A stretch of DNA of 6,865 bases, taken from contig JARFPR010000513.1 in NCBI GenBank assembly GCA_029288195.1, positions 1 to 6,865 of the forward strand, given 5' to 3'. The notes under the pieces were generated by a model that saw only the letters and a list, made by a program, of their open reading frames with translations, did no database searches and was not told where the DNA came from. This DNA comes from Gammaproteobacteria bacterium. GTDB taxonomy: Bacteria; Pseudomonadota; Gammaproteobacteria; GCA-001735895. This document shows positions 4,504-6,865 of this stretch, piece after piece. A program made the translations under genes and the position numbers. Numbering within the stretch: position 1 is the first letter of the stretch; each line of letters opens with the position of its first letter.

Positions 4504-6777
4504 CTAGTTCGTCACCTGAAATGGATGTGGGCCGGTATCGGTGATCATGTAATAGTTGTTTGGTCCCCGGTCCAGGTCACGAAAAATCAGGACACAGTCC
4601 GCAAGATCACCCTCCGCATCGAACCAGCGATCACATAGCCGGTTATCCTCGACCCAGCTTTCGCCCAATAATTCGCCGTCGAGTTCAACGGCGTCGATGG
4701 GCGATTGAATACCCGAATGGGTAACCTTGCCGTCAATCGTTCGTTGCTGCCGAATGGGATCGGCCAACCAGTAATCTTGTCCCTTGATAGTGTGCCCGAA
4801 TAACAAAGCCCTGATTTCTTCCCCGGATAACCGGGTTTCGGCATCGAGTTTTAGAAAGCGCGATGGAGGTCGCTCAACACCGCCAGCTGCCTCAAAACCA
4901 TCGGCCAGGCGCTTTAATATTTCACGATCCTGAAATGGATAAAACTGAACCGCGGCCGCGATCCAGAATTGCCCCTGGTTTCGTTTCCAGGATTTCCGAT
5001 ACTTACGCCAGGCCTTGTTCGCCTCGGCTTTCATGCCCAGGTTGCCATATGCCGCGGCTAACAAACGAAAATAAATAGCGGTCGCAGGATCACTCTCTAT
5101 TGCTCTCTCTATGTAATCGACAGATTTTCCGTAATTTCCTGTCGCAAAATAAGAGAGACCGATCAGGTATAGCGGCTCGGCAATCACGACAGGATCGAGT
5201 CGTATGACATGGTTGGCCAGTTTTCGCCCTTCTTCATATTGACCTGAGTAGATCAGCACGCTCGCTTTGGATTTTAATGCTTCTACGTCGTCTGTATTGA
5301 GCGCCAAAGCCTGCTCTGCCTCGCGCAGGGCGACACCGAGCTGATGTTTGTTCAATGCCATCTGCGAACGGACGACATGCGTATCGGCAACATTTTCACC
5401 GGCGCCTTTAGCCAGGATATTGCGTGCCCGAAGAATAGCCTTGCGCCACCAAAGTACCAGTGCATTGCTGTACTCCCATTCTCTGCCTTTGAAATAAACC
5501 TTGGCCAGGGCCGTATTAGCGCGCTTGAAACCGGGGTCGAGTTCAATCGCGCGCTTGAAATAAGGCTCTGCCTTTGCGTTGTCCACGGGTGTGTTACGAA
5601 AATAAAAAGACAAGCCCTGCAAATAGGCGTCGTGGGCCTCTGTATTCGTTGTTCCGGTCGATCCACGATCTTCAAGTTCCCGCTGGGTCAGGGTCACCGA
5701 CATGGCCTTAATAATCTGTGCGGTTACCTGGTCCTGCAGTGCGAAAATATCGGCGAGTGAACCGTCATAACGTTCCGCCCAGATGTGCCCGCCAGTGGTG
5801 GCATCGATCAACTGGGCGTTGATTCGCACCTGATCGCCGGCGCGCCGCACACTGCCCTCGAGCACGTAGCGCACACCGAGGTCTTCTGCCACCTGCCGAA
5901 CCTTTATCTGCTGCCCTTTGTATGAGAAAGACGAATTACGCGCGATGACGAAAAGACCGGAAATCTTGGACAGATCCGTGATCAGGTCTTCGGTCATACC
6001 GTCGGCGAAGTACTCCTGTTTCGGGTCGTCACTCATGTTGTTGAATGGCAACACCGCGATCGACGGTTTATCAGGCAACGGGAAGGCCATGCGCTCGATC
6101 GATGCAGGTTCTTCCTGTGGTTGTGAAAATTTCTGCCAGATTCCGATTCCGGCGACTATCAGCAGCACGGCTCCGATCAGTGTCCGCAATAAACGGTTAG
6201 GTGGGGCTGGCTGACGCGTTTTCTGTTGCGGCGGTGGAACGGTTGCATCCCCGTCCATTTGTACGCGGTAGACCCGAACCGGCTCTTCAAAACCTTTAAG
6301 ACCTTGCTCACCAAGACTTTCAAAGATAAACGGTAACCGGTTGGGTAAGGCTTCGTGGATCGCCGAGGTAATGCACAACCCGCCAGGCTCTGCCAGTTGC
6401 TCAACCCGCTGGGCCAATACCACGCCTGCGCCGGTTACCGTACTGTCAGCAATGACGACTTCACCCAGGGCGATGCCCACTCTTATCTCGGGCTGAATAC
6501 CATCTTTGTATTTGTCGAGGTGGTCATGGTGATCGGATAGGAACGAGAGTGAAGCTGTTACGGCGTCAGAGGCACGCTCGAACTCGGCCAGTAGGGCATC
6601 ACCTCGCAACTCCTGAACACGACCATGATATTTGCCGATGGTGTCGCTGAAGCGCCTAAAGGTATCCTGGATACGCTCGTGAGCTAGTTGCTCGTCTTGT
6701 TGTACTAGCTGAGTAGAACCAGCAACATCCGCGTGCAGGATGACAGCCAGTTTGCCCGACAGACGGTCTTTTGCCAT
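4504..6777 (-). CDS. Membrane-anchored class III cyclase-like / TolB-like / TPR protein, cyclase site probably degenerate
   Basis: The 757-residue product has a clear domain series. Residues 8-172 are a class III adenylate/guanylate cyclase homology domain, 196-214 one transmembrane helix (IGAVLLIVAGIGIW), 237-360 a TolB-like/FlgO-like domain (SIAVLPFNNMSDD, YFADGMTEDLITDLSKI, YVLEGSVRR, ININ-type strand then HIWAERYDGSLADIF), 380-630 TPR repeats (for example YFKRAIELDPGFKRA, 406-420), and 640-757 a conserved-looking tail. Arginines before the helix suggest the cyclase domain is cytoplasmic and the rest periplasmic. Metal ligands Asp17 and Asp60 and the transition-state Arg124 are present. 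The purine-selecting Lys is Glu56, the Asp/Thr position is Thr113, and the transition-state Asn is Val120, so cAMP synthesis is doubtful. ATG at 6777 is the first standard start after an in-frame TAG upstream. The ribosome-binding site is weak. The gene appears monocistronic and converges on the permease gene. Architecture is known in proteobacteria; the output is unknown. Confidence 0.9.
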   Translation of the reverse strand: MAKDRLSGKLAVILHADVAGSTQLVQQDEQLAHERIQDTFRRFSDTIGKYHGRVQELRGDALLAEFERASDAVTASLSFLSDHHDHLDKYKDGIQPEIRVGIALGEVVIADSTVTGAGVVLAQRVEQLAEPGGLCITSAIHEALPNRLPFIFESLGEQGLKGFEEPVRVYRVQMDGDATVPPPQQKTRQPAPPNRLLRTLIGAVLLIVAGIGIWQKFSQPQEEPASIERMAFPLPDKPSIAVLPFNNMSDDPKQEYFADGMTEDLITDLSKISGLFVIARNSSFSYKGQQIKVRQVAEDLGVRYVLEGSVRRAGDQVRINAQLIDATTGGHIWAERYDGSLADIFALQDQVTAQIIKAMSVTLTQRELEDRGSTGTTNTEAHDAYLQGLSFYFRNTPVDNAKAEPYFKRAIELDPGFKRANTALAKVYFKGREWEYSNALVLWWRKAILRARNILAKGAGENVADTHVVRSQMALNKHQLGVALREAEQALALNTDDVEALKSKASVLIYSGQYEEGRKLANHVIRLDPVVIAEPLYLIGLSYFATGNYGKSVDYIERAIESDPATAIYFRLLAAAYGNLGMKAEANKAWRKYRKSWKRNQGQFWIAAAVQFYPFQDREILKRLADGFEAAGGVERPPSRFLKLDAETRLSGEEIRALLFGHTIKGQDYWLADPIRQQRTIDGKVTHSGIQSPIDAVELDGELLGESWVEDNRLCDRWFDAEGDLADCVLIFRDLDRGPNNYYMITDTGPHPFQVTN

Positions 6778-6865
6778 TGATAGCCCAAATGGATTTTAGG
6801 TCATCGGATACTATCACATACGGCACTTTGTATATTTCCATCTGGTTTATACGCGAGAGTCCGCT
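6778..6865 (-). promoter_or_regulatory. Upstream region of the cyclase-like gene
   Basis: These 88 bp hold no gene that I can support. They are AT-rich and presumably contain the promoter of the cyclase-like gene. On the minus strand TGTGATAGT (near 6817-6809) resembles an extended -10 (TGN followed by GATAGT, four of six matches), but no -35 is visible at a proper distance. I cannot define the promoter further. Confidence 0.25.

Noticed and set aside
4515..4940. Exact 12-base repeat CCTGAAATGGAT at 4515-4526 and 4929-4940
   Set aside because: Both copies lie inside the cyclase-like gene and encode Pro-Phe-Gln in the same frame (HPFQV and YPFQD). Similar codons in a short motif explain it.
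5344..5760. 138-residue plus-strand open frame antisense to the TPR region
   Set aside because: It is a long shadow frame caused by the codon bias of the cyclase-like/TPR gene, with no recognisable domain.

Overview
The window carries four complete, clearly recognisable protein families, one complete two-domain periplasmic protein, one small unrecognised ORF and one gene cut off at the left edge. I see no mobile element, CRISPR array, tRNA or rRNA. Base composition is moderately GC-rich in the genes and clearly AT-rich only at about 3240-3330. The gene set (ChaN-like heme-binding fold plus PDZ, AlaX, DinB, TauE-like permease, cyclase/TolB-like/TPR protein) suggests a Gram-negative proteobacterium, probably an environmental gammaproteobacterium. 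That placement is inference from protein style, not from a marker gene.

Left part, minus strand (1-2094). An alanyl-tRNA editing protein (AlaX) is followed after 102 bp by a secreted ChaN-like/PDZ fusion protein. Four bases after that gene's stop, another secreted protein begins and runs off the window; only its signal peptide is visible. The last two genes look like a tight operon. AlaX is divergent from dinB, with only 66 bp between the two starts.

Middle, plus strand (2161-4370). dinB (DNA polymerase IV) is followed by an AT-rich gap with a plausible promoter, a 62-residue ORF of unknown function, a weak hairpin, and a TauE/SafE-type membrane permease. AlaX and DinB both deal with errors (mischarged tRNA and damaged DNA templates), but nothing in the sequence ties them together beyond the shared divergent region.

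Right part, minus strand (4504-6777). One large gene encodes a class III nucleotide-cyclase-like domain, one transmembrane helix, a TolB-like/FlgO-like domain, a TPR array and a C-terminal tail domain. It converges on the permease gene, and a strong inverted repeat lies between them. Its cyclase domain keeps both metal-binding aspartates but lacks the usual lysine and asparagine, so it may bind a nucleotide or signal without making cAMP. This and the small ORF are the two items most worth following. I do not see convincing evidence of a wholly new multi-gene system.
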